Source of the DNA: Alphaproteobacteria bacterium
GTDB taxonomy: Bacteria; Pseudomonadota; Alphaproteobacteria; Sphingomonadales; Kordiimonadaceae
Direction of reading: 5' to 3'
DNA: 64,000 bases
NCBI GenBank assembly: GCA_006226495.1
Contig: SBGU01000047.1
Location: forward strand, 1-64,000
Part shown: piece after piece, positions 18,808 to 27,384 of the stretch
Position numbering within the stretch: the stretch's first letter is position 1
Layout: every line of letters begins with the position of its first letter
Notes under the pieces: generated by a model
What the model was told of the DNA's origin: nothing
The model's input: the letters and a program-made list of their open reading frames with translations, nothing else
Databases searched by the model: none
Made by a program: the position numbers and the translations under genes

Positions 18808-19205
18808 TTGTCGTACTCCATTAGATATTCGCCAAAGATAGTGGCAGTCATCTTAAGCTTCTGCTGATTTGCACGATCAGTCTTCTTTTGATCATATTGG
18901 CAGCATACTAGCAGATTTTTCTTTCCGTGAATGCAGCCATACAGACGGGCCTGAGGATATCCTTTGATCGCCCAAACCATAGCCGATCTACCGTCTTTCG
19001 TGCCCAGGCCAAATCGTCCTTCCTGCTTCATTTCGGTATCATCAAAATACTTTGTGCCATACTTGCTATATGCGTCGACGACTTTCATTAATCGCTTCCA
19101 CATGGCGCGATTGCTCTTCTCAAGCGACCTAAGTGCCTTATAGACCTTCGGGTGCACAATGACGCTACCGTGACTTCCTTGCGCAATTCTCACATATTCT
19201 GTCAA
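18804..19205 (-). CDS. RelE/HigB-like toxin of the TAC locus
   Basis: A 133-residue basic protein, first of the three-gene AT-rich operon. The fold pattern is that of RelE-superfamily mRNA interferases: two N-terminal helices (PKVYKALRSLEKSNRAMWKRLMKVVDAYSKYG), then strands EGRFGLGTKDGRSAMVWAIKGYPQARLYGCIHGKKNLLVCCQYDQKK and a closing helix. Lysines and arginines cluster at the presumed RNA-binding face. No in-frame ATG is available. TTG 19205 is the longest start and GTG 19193 an alternative, and the weak start may keep toxin synthesis low. The antitoxin overlaps its last 4 bases. RNase activity is inferred from family likeness. Confidence 0.72.
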   Translation of the reverse strand: MTEYVRIAQGSHGSVIVHPKVYKALRSLEKSNRAMWKRLMKVVDAYSKYGTKYFDDTEMKQEGRFGLGTKDGRSAMVWAIKGYPQARLYGCIHGKKNLLVCCQYDQKKTDRANQQKLKMTATIFGEYLMEYDK

Positions 19206-19491
19206 TATAAAACCGCATAAATTAAGTTTTGCCTAATGATGCTATGCGCTATATGTATGGTCGCAAGGCACGTTTTCAATAGCTTACACGCGGTTGATAA
19301 AAATGCAATCATTAGCATAGTTGACGTATTTGTGGGCAGTAATGTGAGGTTCTAGGTTCGAATGAAAGTACGAAAATTTCGAATCAACGCCATGCAAAAT
19401 CGTGCTCACTAAGCCTTGAGTGTCAAATCGGAACTATACATTTCATGTAAGCCAATTGGGTGTGCGGGAAATTGGACGTTGGCGCGCGCCC
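19206..19491. other. AT-rich gap upstream of the TAC operon
   Basis: These 286 bases have no convincing gene or RNA. The part next to the toxin (19206-19300) is strongly AT-rich and should contain the operon's promoter and operator on the minus strand, but I cannot place clear -35/-10 boxes. Composition turns GC-rich at about 19480, which I take as the right edge of the transferred segment. I saw no direct repeats bracketing it. Confidence 0.4.
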
Positions 19492-19836
19492 TCAGCCCGG
19501 CACGGCGGGGATTTCGTGCCGGAGATCGGGTTCGTCATGCAGGAAGGTGAGATTAACGGCGACCCTGCGTTCGCCCGTTTGCCCGTCCGACGCGGCGGTG
19601 GTGATCCGGTCCAGGCTTTCGCGGTCCAGGGTCACGCCGGCGGCCAGCAACAGGTCGCGGAACGGTGGCAGGTCTTCGCCGTCCAGCATGCACTGGATGG
19701 TGACGGCGCGGTTCGAAAACAGGCTGTGGCCCGAAACCCAGCCGCCGGCGCGCGACACGGCCTCGTCGGTTGCGGACAATATTTCATGGCGATTTTTGCG
19801 GGTAACGCCCGACAGCAATATGGCGCGCGGGCGCAC
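19492..19836 (-). CDS. Conserved hypothetical protein downstream of algH
   Basis: A 114-residue protein that I cannot assign to a named family. It opens with RAILLSGVTRKNRHEILSATDEAV, continues with a strand GGWVSGHSLFSNRAVTIQCML and a helix PPFRDLLLAAGV, and ends in a strand RRVAVNLTFLHDEPD. The alternating strand/helix order resembles a small ferredoxin-like or ACT-like fold. It starts at GTG 19836, only 10 bases after the algH stop, so the two are likely one transcript. Base composition is normal for the genome, unlike the TAC locus next to it. Confidence 0.68.
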   Translation of the reverse strand: MRPRAILLSGVTRKNRHEILSATDEAVSRAGGWVSGHSLFSNRAVTIQCMLDGEDLPPFRDLLLAAGVTLDRESLDRITTAASDGQTGERRVAVNLTFLHDEPDLRHEIPAVPG

Positions 19837-19846
19837 CGGGGCGCCC

Positions 19847-20410
19847 TCAGGCGTGGCCGGTTTCGGCGGACAGCATCGAGATATTGACGCCGATCATGGC
19901 CATGGCGCGCGGCCATTTCTGTTCAAGCTCGGTATTGAAGATGATCTCGTCGTCGGCTTCGGCGGTCAGCCAACTGTTGCCCTGGATTTCCTGCTCCAGT
20001 TGCCCCGCACCCCAGCCGGCATAACCAAGCGCCAGCAGGTGATGTTTGGGCCCGGTGCCTTCGGCGATGGCTTTCAGCACATCCACCGTGGCGGTCAGCG
20101 CCAGCCGTTCGCTCACGATCAGGGTGCTTTCCTGCACAAAATCCGCCGAATGCAGCACAAAACCGCGACCGGGTTCAACCGGGCCGCCCGCATGCACCAT
20201 GGTTTCGGGCACGTCGGCTGATACTTCGATCTGCAATTGTTCCAGAAGGCTCGGGAAGGTCAGATTCTCGAAACGCTGGTTGATCACCAGCCCCATGGCA
20301 CCCGATTCGTCGTGCGAACACATATAGATGACCGCGCGGTCGAAGCGCGGGTCCATCATGCCGGGCATCGCCAGCAGAAGCTTGTTGTCCAGATAGGTGG
20401 ATGACGTCAT
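19847..20410 (-). CDS. AlgH/YqgE family protein (UPF0301)
   Basis: A 187-residue protein with the full family pattern: LDNKLLLAMPGMMDPRFDRAVIYMCSHDESGAMGLVINQ at the N-terminus, the conserved GGPVEPGRGFVLH block, and a glycine-rich LGYAGWGAGQLEQEI...WL motif. The family is widespread and structurally known, but its biochemical role is unsettled; a link to alginate regulation was proposed in Pseudomonas. The ATG at 20410 has GAGAGG upstream; 18 further upstream codons are open but not family-like. It precedes a small hypothetical gene by 10 bases. Confidence 0.92.
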   Translation of the reverse strand: MTSSTYLDNKLLLAMPGMMDPRFDRAVIYMCSHDESGAMGLVINQRFENLTFPSLLEQLQIEVSADVPETMVHAGGPVEPGRGFVLHSADFVQESTLIVSERLALTATVDVLKAIAEGTGPKHHLLALGYAGWGAGQLEQEIQGNSWLTAEADDEIIFNTELEQKWPRAMAMIGVNISMLSAETGHA

Positions 20411-20667
20411 ACGGGGTGCCTCTCGTGCTTTTTTAAGCTTAGCCTGTAACGGCTGGCTGCGCAATCACACCTTCCGGAGGTGGCGATTGTGTGGCGGCGG
20501 GTCAAGCCCGGGCGCGGCTGCAGGGCGCCGGCGGACCACACGGCTTTTGACGGCTTTGTGAAAAAGGGTGGCTGGCACAGGCGCGCGGGGGCTGGTATGG
20601 AACAGGCAAGGTCAGGTCCCCGCCTTGAGGCAGGCGCGGGGGCCACTCTCTAAGGTCGGAGATTGTT

Positions 20668-21489
20668 ATGCGTATCTTGTCCACACTGTTTCTGGGGTTG
20701 TTTGTCCTGGCCGTGCCCGCGCACGCCGACAGCGTGACACCCTGGCAGGACCATCAGGATATGGTGCGCACGCGCCTTGTGGCGGCGTCCAGCGACATGG
20801 CGGCGGAAGCCGGTGCCCTTTATGCCTGGGAAGCCGAACTGGCCGACGGCTGGAAAACCTACTGGCGTTCGCCCGGCGAGGCCGGCCTGCCGGTGCGCCT
20901 GCGTGACGGCGAGGGCGCGGACGCCAAGGATATCGATATCCTTTACCCGCTGCCGCACCGTTTCAACCTGTTCGGCCTGGAAACCTATGGCTACAGCCAC
21001 CGGGTGATGCTGCCGTTCCGGCTGCCGGCGGGTGCCACCGGCACGGTCGAGGCCGATTTCATGGTCTGCAAGGATATCTGCGTGCCGTTCCGCGCAACCT
21101 ACAGCCTGCCCGCAACCCCGCCCGAGACAACGGATGATGTGCGCATTGGTGCCTGGCTCAAACAGGTGCCGGCGCGCGACGGCGACGGTGGTGTCGGCCT
21201 GAAGGTTGGCACCCTGCGCCTGACCGGCACACCCGGGCACCAGCGGCTGGTGGTCGATATTGCCGCCGATGTGGCGCTGTCGGACGGCGACCTGATGGCC
21301 GAAGTGAATGATATGGTGCATTTTGGCGCGCCCGAAAAACGCCTGCTGGCGGACGGCAAAAGCATGCGCTTCGTGCTTGATGCCATGACCGGCAACAAGC
21401 CCTTTGACCTCAAGGGCCAGAAGGTGCGCCTGACCGTCACCGACGGCCATGGCCATGCCATCGACCGCACCCTCGAGATTCCGAACTAG
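20668..21489 (+). CDS. Secreted protein with DsbD N-terminal-type (thiol:disulfide interchange) domain
   Basis: A 273-residue protein with a signal peptide (MRILSTLFLGLFVLAVPAHA). The mature part shows the hallmarks of the N-terminal immunoglobulin-like domain of DsbD/ScsB: ELADGWKTYWRSPGEAGLP, the LYPLPHRF..FGLETYGY block and a redox pair in FMVCKDICVPF. The membrane and thioredoxin domains of full DsbD are absent, so it is a free-standing periplasmic domain. It would need a partner such as CcdA, which is not in the window. A peroxiredoxin gene 68 bases downstream and a DsbA-like gene after it suggest a thiol-redox function. Confidence 0.82.
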   Translation: MRILSTLFLGLFVLAVPAHADSVTPWQDHQDMVRTRLVAASSDMAAEAGALYAWEAELADGWKTYWRSPGEAGLPVRLRDGEGADAKDIDILYPLPHRFNLFGLETYGYSHRVMLPFRLPAGATGTVEADFMVCKDICVPFRATYSLPATPPETTDDVRIGAWLKQVPARDGDGGVGLKVGTLRLTGTPGHQRLVVDIAADVALSDGDLMAEVNDMVHFGAPEKRLLADGKSMRFVLDAMTGNKPFDLKGQKVRLTVTDGHGHAIDRTLEIPN

Positions 21490-21557
21490 GGCTTGCCTGT
21501 GCCCGCGATGGGGCTAGAGTAGGCAGCCGATACAACCTGCGGCAAGGAGCAGAAACC

Positions 21558-22040
21558 ATGACCATCAAAGTTGGCGACAAAGTGCCGAGCGCGACCCTCA
21601 CCACCATGACCGCCGATGGCCCGGCGCCGGTGTCCACCGATGAATTTTTCGCCGGTCGCACCGTGGCTTTCTTTGCCGTGCCCGGCGCCTATACGCCGAC
21701 CTGCTCGGCCAAGCACCTGCCGGGGTTCGTGCAGCATGCCGACGATATCAAGGCCAAGGGCGCCGACGCCATTGCCTGCATGTCGGTCAATGACGTGTTT
21801 GTCATGAACGCCTGGGGCAAGGACCAGGGCGCCGGCGACAAGGTGGTCATGCTCGCCGACGGCAATGCCGCCTTCACCAGGGCGCTGGGCCTCGAGCTCG
21901 ATGCCTCGGGCTTCGGCATGGGCACCCGCTCGAAGCGGTTCTCCATGCTGGTGAAAGACGGCGTGGTGGCCGAACTCAATATCGAGGAGCCGGGTGCCTT
22001 CCAGGTTTCCTCCGCCGAACATATGCTGGGCCAGCTTTAA
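21558..22040 (+). CDS. Peroxiredoxin, Prx5/AhpE-like (redoxin family)
   Basis: A 160-residue cytoplasmic peroxiredoxin that reduces peroxides through Cys49 in VPGAYTPTCS, the Prx5 type of active site (P..T/S..C with the arginine later in GTRSKRFSML). The length and the closing EEPGAFQVSSAEHML fit the eukaryote-like Prx5 group common in proteobacteria. The ribosome site is AAGGAG, eight bases before ATG. A strong terminator follows the gene, so it ends the redoxin transcription unit. Confidence 0.95.
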   Translation: MTIKVGDKVPSATLTTMTADGPAPVSTDEFFAGRTVAFFAVPGAYTPTCSAKHLPGFVQHADDIKAKGADAIACMSVNDVFVMNAWGKDQGAGDKVVMLADGNAAFTRALGLELDASGFGMGTRSKRFSMLVKDGVVAELNIEEPGAFQVSSAEHMLGQL

Positions 22041-22065
22041 CGCGACCGGCAGAAGCGGACAGGGA

Positions 22066-22094
22066 AGGGGCGGCCACATCGGTCGCCCCTTTTT
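22066..22094 (+). terminator. Rho-independent terminator after the peroxiredoxin gene
   Basis: AGGGGCGGCC and GGTCGCCCCT pair around ACATC and run straight into TTTTT. It lies 26 bases past the peroxiredoxin stop. Confidence 0.85.
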
Positions 22095-22203
22095 CTTTTC
22101 CGCACGGTGAACGCCGCTTCATGCCCCTTGCATCCGCCGGTCCGACCGGGCAGATTGGGGCCGTGTTTCCGGGGTGCGGCTGTTGTGCGCCTTCGGGGGC
22201 CAG

Positions 22204-22265
22204 ACCTGTTGCATCTGCAACAGGTTCGGGGGCGGTTTCGGGCCATTTTGTTGCAGATGCAACAG
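22204..22265. repeat. Paired palindromic repeat upstream of the DsbA-like gene
   Basis: Two dyads, CCTGTTGCATCTGCAACAGG (22205-22224) and TGTTGCAGATGCAACA (22249-22264), stand 24 bases apart. The second is the reverse complement of part of the first, so the whole forms a larger inverted repeat. The same design occurs at 60391-60445. It ends about 45 bases before the GTG of the next gene. Confidence 0.7.
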
Positions 22266-22308
22266 TTTGCGGAACCGGAACGAACGGGTTTATGGGGACA
22301 GTATTTTC

Positions 22309-23595
22309 GTGACCGCGCATGCCATGATTTCAGCCGCCGTTTCGGGCTGGCTTACCGCTGAAAGCCGCCTGAGCCTGATGCGTGCGCGCGCGGAAATCGG
22401 CCGGCGCCTGGCGCGGCGCGGCCACGAACTCCTTTATTTTCATCGGGTTGACGACCCCTATTGCCAGTTGATGGTGCAGGCGCTGCCCGACCTGCAGGCA
22501 CGTTTTGACGTGACGATCCGGCCCAGGGTGGTGGAACGGCTGCCCGCCAACATGTATCCGGACCCCCAGCGCTATGAAGCCTACAGCATCCTGGATGCCA
22601 CCCGGCTCGCGCGGCTTTATGGTCTCGGGTTCCCCTCCAGCGCCATGGTGCCCGACCGGCTGGCGGTCGGCATGGCCAACCGCTATCTCGCAAGTCTCGA
22701 GAATGACAGCAGTTTTTTCGCCGTGGCCGAAGAAGTGGGCGCCGCGCTCTGGCGCCAGGACATGGCCGAAGTGCGCAAATTGTGCGTGGTGGCGGACATG
22801 GGCGACGAGCGTCTGGCGCAGAATGAAAAGCTGCTGCGAACCCTTGGTCATTACGCCAGCGGAACGGTTTATTATGCCGGGGAATTCTATCCGGGCCTCG
22901 ACCGGCTCGACCATCTGGAACGCCGGCTCAACCGCTTGGGTGCCGGCGACAGCGAGGTGCATTTTGAACTGACCCGGCTTTGGCGCTACCGCCTTGAAAC
23001 CATGGAGAAATCCGTCTCCGGCAAAGCGGTGGATTTCTATTTTTCGGTGCGCAGTCCCTATAGCTATCTGGGCCTCAATCTGGCCGCCGAACTGGCGGCC
23101 CGCTCCGGCATTCGCCTGCGCCTGAGGCCCGTTCTGCCGATGCTGATGCGCGGCATGAAGGTGCCTGCCGCCAAGGGCCGCTATATCCTGTTCGATGCCG
23201 CCCGCGAAGCCAGGGTCGAAGCCATCCCCTTTGGCCGTATCGTCGACCCGCTGGGCGAGGCAACCCGCCGCGCCATGGCGCTCGGGTTCGCCGCGGCGGA
23301 GGAGGGGCAGGAACTGGCGTTTTTCCAGGCCTTTACCCGCGGTGTCTGGGCCGAAGGCATTGATGGCACAAGCGAAAAAGGCATCGCCCGCATTCTCGAA
23401 AATGCCGGGCTCGACCGCCGTCTGGCGGCCCGCGCCAAGGGGCCGGCCACCGCCTGGGAAGAAAGGGCCGAGAAAAACCGGCAGGACATGCTGATGGCCG
23501 GGAGCTGGGGTGTGCCCACCTTCCGGGTCGGTGCCACCACCCTTTGGGGCCAGGACCGCCTGTGGGCGGTGATCGACGCGCTCAAGCAGGTGTGA
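22309..23595 (+). CDS. Double DsbA/2-hydroxychromene-2-carboxylate isomerase-like protein
   Basis: This 428-residue protein holds two thioredoxin-fold units of the DsbA/GST-kappa type. The N-terminal one (about 35-225) has ELLYFHRVDDPYCQLMVQAL. The C-terminal one (about 240-428) has VDFYFSVRSPYSYLGLN, the standard HCCA-isomerase opening with the serine in place of the CxxC pair, and closes with SWGVPTFRVGATTLWGQDRL carrying the conserved cis-proline. The start is GTG 22309 with GGGGA upstream. The duplication gives about twice the usual length (~200 residues). It could be a glutathione-dependent isomerase or a redox protein; context next to peroxiredoxin favours redox. Confidence 0.8.
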   Translation: MTAHAMISAAVSGWLTAESRLSLMRARAEIGRRLARRGHELLYFHRVDDPYCQLMVQALPDLQARFDVTIRPRVVERLPANMYPDPQRYEAYSILDATRLARLYGLGFPSSAMVPDRLAVGMANRYLASLENDSSFFAVAEEVGAALWRQDMAEVRKLCVVADMGDERLAQNEKLLRTLGHYASGTVYYAGEFYPGLDRLDHLERRLNRLGAGDSEVHFELTRLWRYRLETMEKSVSGKAVDFYFSVRSPYSYLGLNLAAELAARSGIRLRLRPVLPMLMRGMKVPAAKGRYILFDAAREARVEAIPFGRIVDPLGEATRRAMALGFAAAEEGQELAFFQAFTRGVWAEGIDGTSEKGIARILENAGLDRRLAARAKGPATAWEERAEKNRQDMLMAGSWGVPTFRVGATTLWGQDRLWAVIDALKQV

Positions 23596-23628
23596 TCGCC
23601 AGACGGCTTTCCACAACCATTGTCGGGA

Positions 23629-23656
23629 TTGACTGGCGCGCCGCCGGCCCTATTGT
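23629..23656 (+). promoter_or_regulatory. Candidate sigma-70 promoter upstream of the M28 peptidase gene
   Basis: TTGACT (23629-23634) and TATTGT (23651-23656) are 16 bases apart, 62 bases before the ATG. Confidence 0.4.
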
Positions 23657-23718
23657 CGGTTTTTCACCACAAGAACAAACACTGCCCTTGGGCTGGGCAG
23701 ATAACGTGAGGCTAACAC

Positions 23719-25389
23719 ATGGGACTTTTCACAGAGGGACAGCGCAAGTCTTTGCGCACAATGACAGTTTTGGCCGCATGCCTTGGTGTGGCGGCCTGTG
23801 CGGGCGCGGGGCTTGACAGCTCGCTCAAGGACCCGCGCGCGGGTTTCAGCGCCGACCGTATCCGGGCCGACGTGACCTTCCTGGCCGACGACACTCTGAA
23901 GGGCCGCGATACCGGCTCCGAAGGCTATCGTATCGCTGCCAATTATGTTGCCGCCGAATATGCGCGCCTGGGTCTGAAGCCGGCCGGCGAAAATGGCAGC
24001 TATTTCCAGGAAGTGCCCTTCCAGAAGGCCGGCCTGAACCAGGAAACCGCCAGGATGACGGTCACCCTGGACGGCACGGAAAAGACCCTGGCGCTGGGCG
24101 ACGACTATTACATGAGCGGCAGTGTGCGCACCCCTTCGGGCGATGCATCCGGCCAGGTGGTGTTCGTGGGCTACGGCGTGCATGCGCCTGACCTCGACCA
24201 TGACGACCTCGCGGGGCTCGACCTTGAAGGCAAGATCGTGCTGATGATCGGCGGCGCACCGGCAAGCTTCAACACCGAAATCCGGGCGCACCATGGGTCT
24301 TCCGGCACCAAATCCAAGGAATTCGCCAAGCGCGGTGCCATCGGCTATATCACGGTCAATTCGCTGACCAACGAAAAACGCCGTCCGTTTGCCCGTCTGA
24401 AAAAATACCTGGGCAGCCAGGATTTTGAATGGGTGATGCCGGAAGGTGCCGACACCACACCGCGCGTGCGCGTAGGTGCGGCGGTCAGCCATGATGTTGC
24501 GGCCCAGCTTTTCGCGGGGGCCGAACGCAGCCTTGATGACGTGCTGGCGGAAGCCGAAGAAGGCTCGCCCAAGGGTTTCGCGCTCAAGGCATCGGTCAGC
24601 ATGCACCGCGACAGCATCCTGTCCGACACCTTCACAAGCCCGAACGTCGTGGCCGTGCTGGAAGGCAGCGACCCCAAGCTGAAAGACGAATATGTTGTCC
24701 TGTCGGCGCACCTTGATCATATCGGCATCTCCGAAAACGCCAAGGGCGAGGACAAGATCAACAATGGCGCGCTGGATAACGCCACCGGCGTGGCGGTTAT
24801 GATGGAAGTGGCCCGTGCTTATGCCCGGTCCGGCAAACATCCGCGCCGCTCCATTCTTTTCGCTGCCGTAACGGCTGAAGAAAAAGGCCTTCTGGGTGCC
24901 GAATATTTTGCGCATTTCCCGACCGTCGACAAAAAGGCGCTGGTCGCCGACGTCAACCTGGACATGCCGGTGCTCTTGTATGATTTCAGCGATGTGGTGG
25001 CCTTCGGCGCCGACCGGTCGAGCCTGGGCCCGATCACCGAACAGGCCGTGGCCCATGCCGGTGTGACCCTGAGCCCCGACCCCATGCCGGAAGAGGGTAT
25101 CTTCACCCGCAGCGACCATTACCGTTTTGTGCAGCAGGGCGTGCCGTCGGTATTCCTGATCACCGGCTTCGGCAAGACGCCTGACGGCAAGGATGGCGGC
25201 GAAATCTTCATGCATTTCCTGCACAATACCTACCATTCGCCAGCCGATCAGATGGATCAGGAGATCGATTTCAACGCCGGTGCCAAGTTCGCCTATGTGA
25301 ACTGGCTGATCGCCAGCGCAATCGCCAATGGCGACAAGCGCCCGACCTGGAACGATGGTGATTTCTTCGGCCGCACCTTCGCGCGCTGA
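23719..25389 (+). CDS. M28-family zinc peptidase, PA domain-containing lipoprotein
   Basis: A 556-residue exported peptidase. The N-terminus has lipoprotein boxes (VLAAC, Cys21, and VAAC, Cys27). A protease-associated insert lies at about residues 150-300. The catalytic M28 core follows, with HLDHIG (near 330), NGALDNATGVA (near 352), TAEEKGLLGAEYF with the catalytic glutamate (near 390), NLDM (near 415) and the last zinc histidine in HSPADQ (near 507). All five metal positions are present. Such enzymes are aminopeptidases of the cell envelope; the substrate is not predictable. A strong terminator follows. Confidence 0.93.
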   Translation: MGLFTEGQRKSLRTMTVLAACLGVAACAGAGLDSSLKDPRAGFSADRIRADVTFLADDTLKGRDTGSEGYRIAANYVAAEYARLGLKPAGENGSYFQEVPFQKAGLNQETARMTVTLDGTEKTLALGDDYYMSGSVRTPSGDASGQVVFVGYGVHAPDLDHDDLAGLDLEGKIVLMIGGAPASFNTEIRAHHGSSGTKSKEFAKRGAIGYITVNSLTNEKRRPFARLKKYLGSQDFEWVMPEGADTTPRVRVGAAVSHDVAAQLFAGAERSLDDVLAEAEEGSPKGFALKASVSMHRDSILSDTFTSPNVVAVLEGSDPKLKDEYVVLSAHLDHIGISENAKGEDKINNGALDNATGVAVMMEVARAYARSGKHPRRSILFAAVTAEEKGLLGAEYFAHFPTVDKKALVADVNLDMPVLLYDFSDVVAFGADRSSLGPITEQAVAHAGVTLSPDPMPEEGIFTRSDHYRFVQQGVPSVFLITGFGKTPDGKDGGEIFMHFLHNTYHSPADQMDQEIDFNAGAKFAYVNWLIASAIANGDKRPTWNDGDFFGRTFAR

Positions 25390-25410
25390 GGCGGACCACG
25401 AGAACAATGA

Positions 25411-25443
25411 AGGCACGGGGGCCATGGCTCCCGTGCCTTTTTT
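25411..25443 (+). terminator. Rho-independent terminator between M28 peptidase and sulfotransferase-like genes
   Basis: AGGCACGGG and CCCGTGCCT arms enclose an 10-base loop, followed by TTTTTT. It serves the plus-strand peptidase gene. Confidence 0.85.
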
Positions 25444-25462
25444 ATTGCGCGCGAAAGGCCGC

Positions 25463-26674
25463 TCAGCCGCGCCGGAACAGCGCTTTCAGGCCCCCCGGCT
25501 TCTTGCCGGTCGGCGCTTTCCCTGTCGGGGCGGGCAGATCGAAGCCTTTTTGCACCGCTTGCGCCTGTACCGCGGCAGCAAGCTCCGGTAATTCCCTGCG
25601 TTCCAGCCATGCAAGGGTGGCCGCATGTTCCTGTTCGCTTTCAAGGAATGCGCAGGCTTTCTCAGCCTGTGCCCGGCCACGAGCACCGGCGCCCGACAGG
25701 GCGGCCTGCAGGAACAGGACCTGGGCACTGAGTTCGCGTTCCCGTGCATCGGCTTCCTGCTTTTGCGCCAGCATGGCGTCGCACAGCGCCTGTTGCACAT
25801 TGACAGATGTTTCGAGCAATGTTTCGGCATCGAAATCGGGTGTGTGCGGCACAAAATTCTGGCGCACTGCCTCGGCCTCCGCATCCAGCCCAAGGATGTC
25901 GCAGACCTTGCGGAAACTGCGCCCGGTATGGGTGACCTGTGTGCCGCTGAAAGCATGGTTGCCAATCAGGGTAATGGCGACACTTCGGGTCAGTTTCGGG
26001 TCGCTGTACCGTTTGGTAAGTTGCGACAGGAACAGGCATTCCTCGCCTGAAAGCGAGCGGTTGATACGTTCCGCAGGGATGTCGGGCAGGCGTGCGCCCG
26101 GTCGCTCGATGGCGGCGAAGAAGCTGGCAGCCAGGTCGTTCTTGTGGGCGTTATAATCCAGAATGCGGGTGTTGGGCAGGGCGCTCAGACGCGCTTCAAA
26201 TCTGGCCTGTTGCCTGAGCGCGCCACCGATATTGTTTTCAAGCGTATCGTCGGTTTTGCCTTGCTTGACACTTTGCAGGTAGGCGGAGATTTCCAGTTCG
26301 AAAGGCTCGCGCCGGTACGCGATATGATGCACCTCGAAACCCTGCTTCGCGGCTATATGGCGCACCCCTTCATGGTGTTCCGGCTTCAGGTGCGCCCAGC
26401 CTTCATGGGAAATCAGGCAATCCCTGCCGCCGGTATCCAGATAGCTTGCCAGAAGTTCCGCCGCGTCATTGCCGCCCTTGAACAGCCGCTCGATCGCAAG
26501 GCCGTTGCCCAGCATGGTGCTGCGATCACCTTCGGCGCGCTCCTCCAGCTTTGCCGGCATCGGGTAGTGCAGGTCGAGTTCCGACGCCATATAGGCGGCG
26601 TTGCGGGCAAACAGTAGCTGCAGGAAGCTGGAGCCCGTTTTGGGAAACCCGGCATGGATATAAAGTTTTTTCAA
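25463..26674 (-). CDS. Sulfotransferase-like protein with C-terminal helical extension
   Basis: This protein of about 403 residues opens with KKLYIHAGFPKTGSSFLQ, the 5'-phosphosulfate-binding loop of PAPS-dependent sulfotransferases. The second cofactor region near residues 120-135 reads HHIAYRREPFELEISAYLQ, again typical (R.P.....S.Y). Residues ~290-380 form a long, glutamate/alanine-rich helical stretch, probably coiled coil, and the protein ends with a basic glycine tail. The start is TTG at 26674 after GGGGCAG; a TTG seven codons upstream is also possible. A carbohydrate or peptide acceptor cannot be inferred. No polysaccharide genes lie next to it. Confidence 0.72.
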   Translation of the reverse strand: MKKLYIHAGFPKTGSSFLQLLFARNAAYMASELDLHYPMPAKLEERAEGDRSTMLGNGLAIERLFKGGNDAAELLASYLDTGGRDCLISHEGWAHLKPEHHEGVRHIAAKQGFEVHHIAYRREPFELEISAYLQSVKQGKTDDTLENNIGGALRQQARFEARLSALPNTRILDYNAHKNDLAASFFAAIERPGARLPDIPAERINRSLSGEECLFLSQLTKRYSDPKLTRSVAITLIGNHAFSGTQVTHTGRSFRKVCDILGLDAEAEAVRQNFVPHTPDFDAETLLETSVNVQQALCDAMLAQKQEADARERELSAQVLFLQAALSGAGARGRAQAEKACAFLESEQEHAATLAWLERRELPELAAAVQAQAVQKGFDLPAPTGKAPTGKKPGGLKALFRRG

Positions 26675-26734
26675 GCGTCTGCCCCATGAATGCAATCTGG
26701 CGCGGCGCGGTCCGACAAGCAGCCGGCCACACGC

Positions 26735-27199
26735 CTAGTCCGCGTTTGCTATCATCATATAGAGCAATTGATCAACATCGCTATCAGGATCGCTTTTGAG
26801 CGGCAGGCAAATGGCCTGGTATGTCTGGCTGCCGTGGGTCTTCCAGCTCATCGGCAGGCCGCGGATATGAAGCGGCATGCCTGCCGCGGCGCGCCGGGCC
26901 CGGGATTGCACACCGGCGGCGTCGGGCAATTCCTCAAGGTAATGTCCCGTCAGGTCGCACCCGAATATCTCGTCATATTGTGACCCCGAAAACTTGACCC
27001 GGAAGCGGGAACGTCTGTCGGTCAAATCTACCAGGGCCATGTGCGGTATGGTCTCGCTGAGCTCCGAGACCGTGAAATCGTGCCAGGACGGAAAATGTCG
27101 GAGCCGTTCGGTCTTGTGGCACCAAAGGCGAAAAACATGTCTCAGGCCAGGGTCGGACAATTGCTCCGCCCCCCTGAGCTCGCTGACAAAGTCGTTCAT
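26735..27199 (-). CDS. PAS-domain protein (PAS_5-like), copy 4
   Basis: A 154-residue protein of the single PAS-domain group. Its landmarks are FRLWCHKTERLRHFPSWHDFTVSELSETIPHMALVDL, the core strand FRVKFSGSQYDEIFGCDLTGHYLEEL and the closing strand YQAICLPLKSD. The ATG at 27199 has GGGGGA directly upstream; twelve upstream codons are open but unlikely. It is the shortest of the four copies in the window. It is transcribed away from the permease gene and has no output domain. Confidence 0.74.
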   Translation of the reverse strand: MNDFVSELRGAEQLSDPGLRHVFRLWCHKTERLRHFPSWHDFTVSELSETIPHMALVDLTDRRSRFRVKFSGSQYDEIFGCDLTGHYLEELPDAAGVQSRARRAAAGMPLHIRGLPMSWKTHGSQTYQAICLPLKSDPDSDVDQLLYMMIANAD

Positions 27200-27384
27200 A
27201 CATCCCCCGAATCCGCGCACGAACATCTGTATCATTATGGTACGGGGACAAGATTGTATTTAGCAAGCTGTTTATGTTTGGGCCCGGGTTCCCGTGGGGG
27301 CATGACGGCGCTTGAGAGGTTTCCCTTGAGCTTGGCACAGCCGCTGGTTTAGCCTGTGCACCAGCACATTGTTCAGGGGACGAC

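Noticed and set aside
22066-22094. Possible regulatory RNA hairpin after the peroxiredoxin gene
   Set aside because: Stem followed directly by a T-run is fully explained as a terminator.
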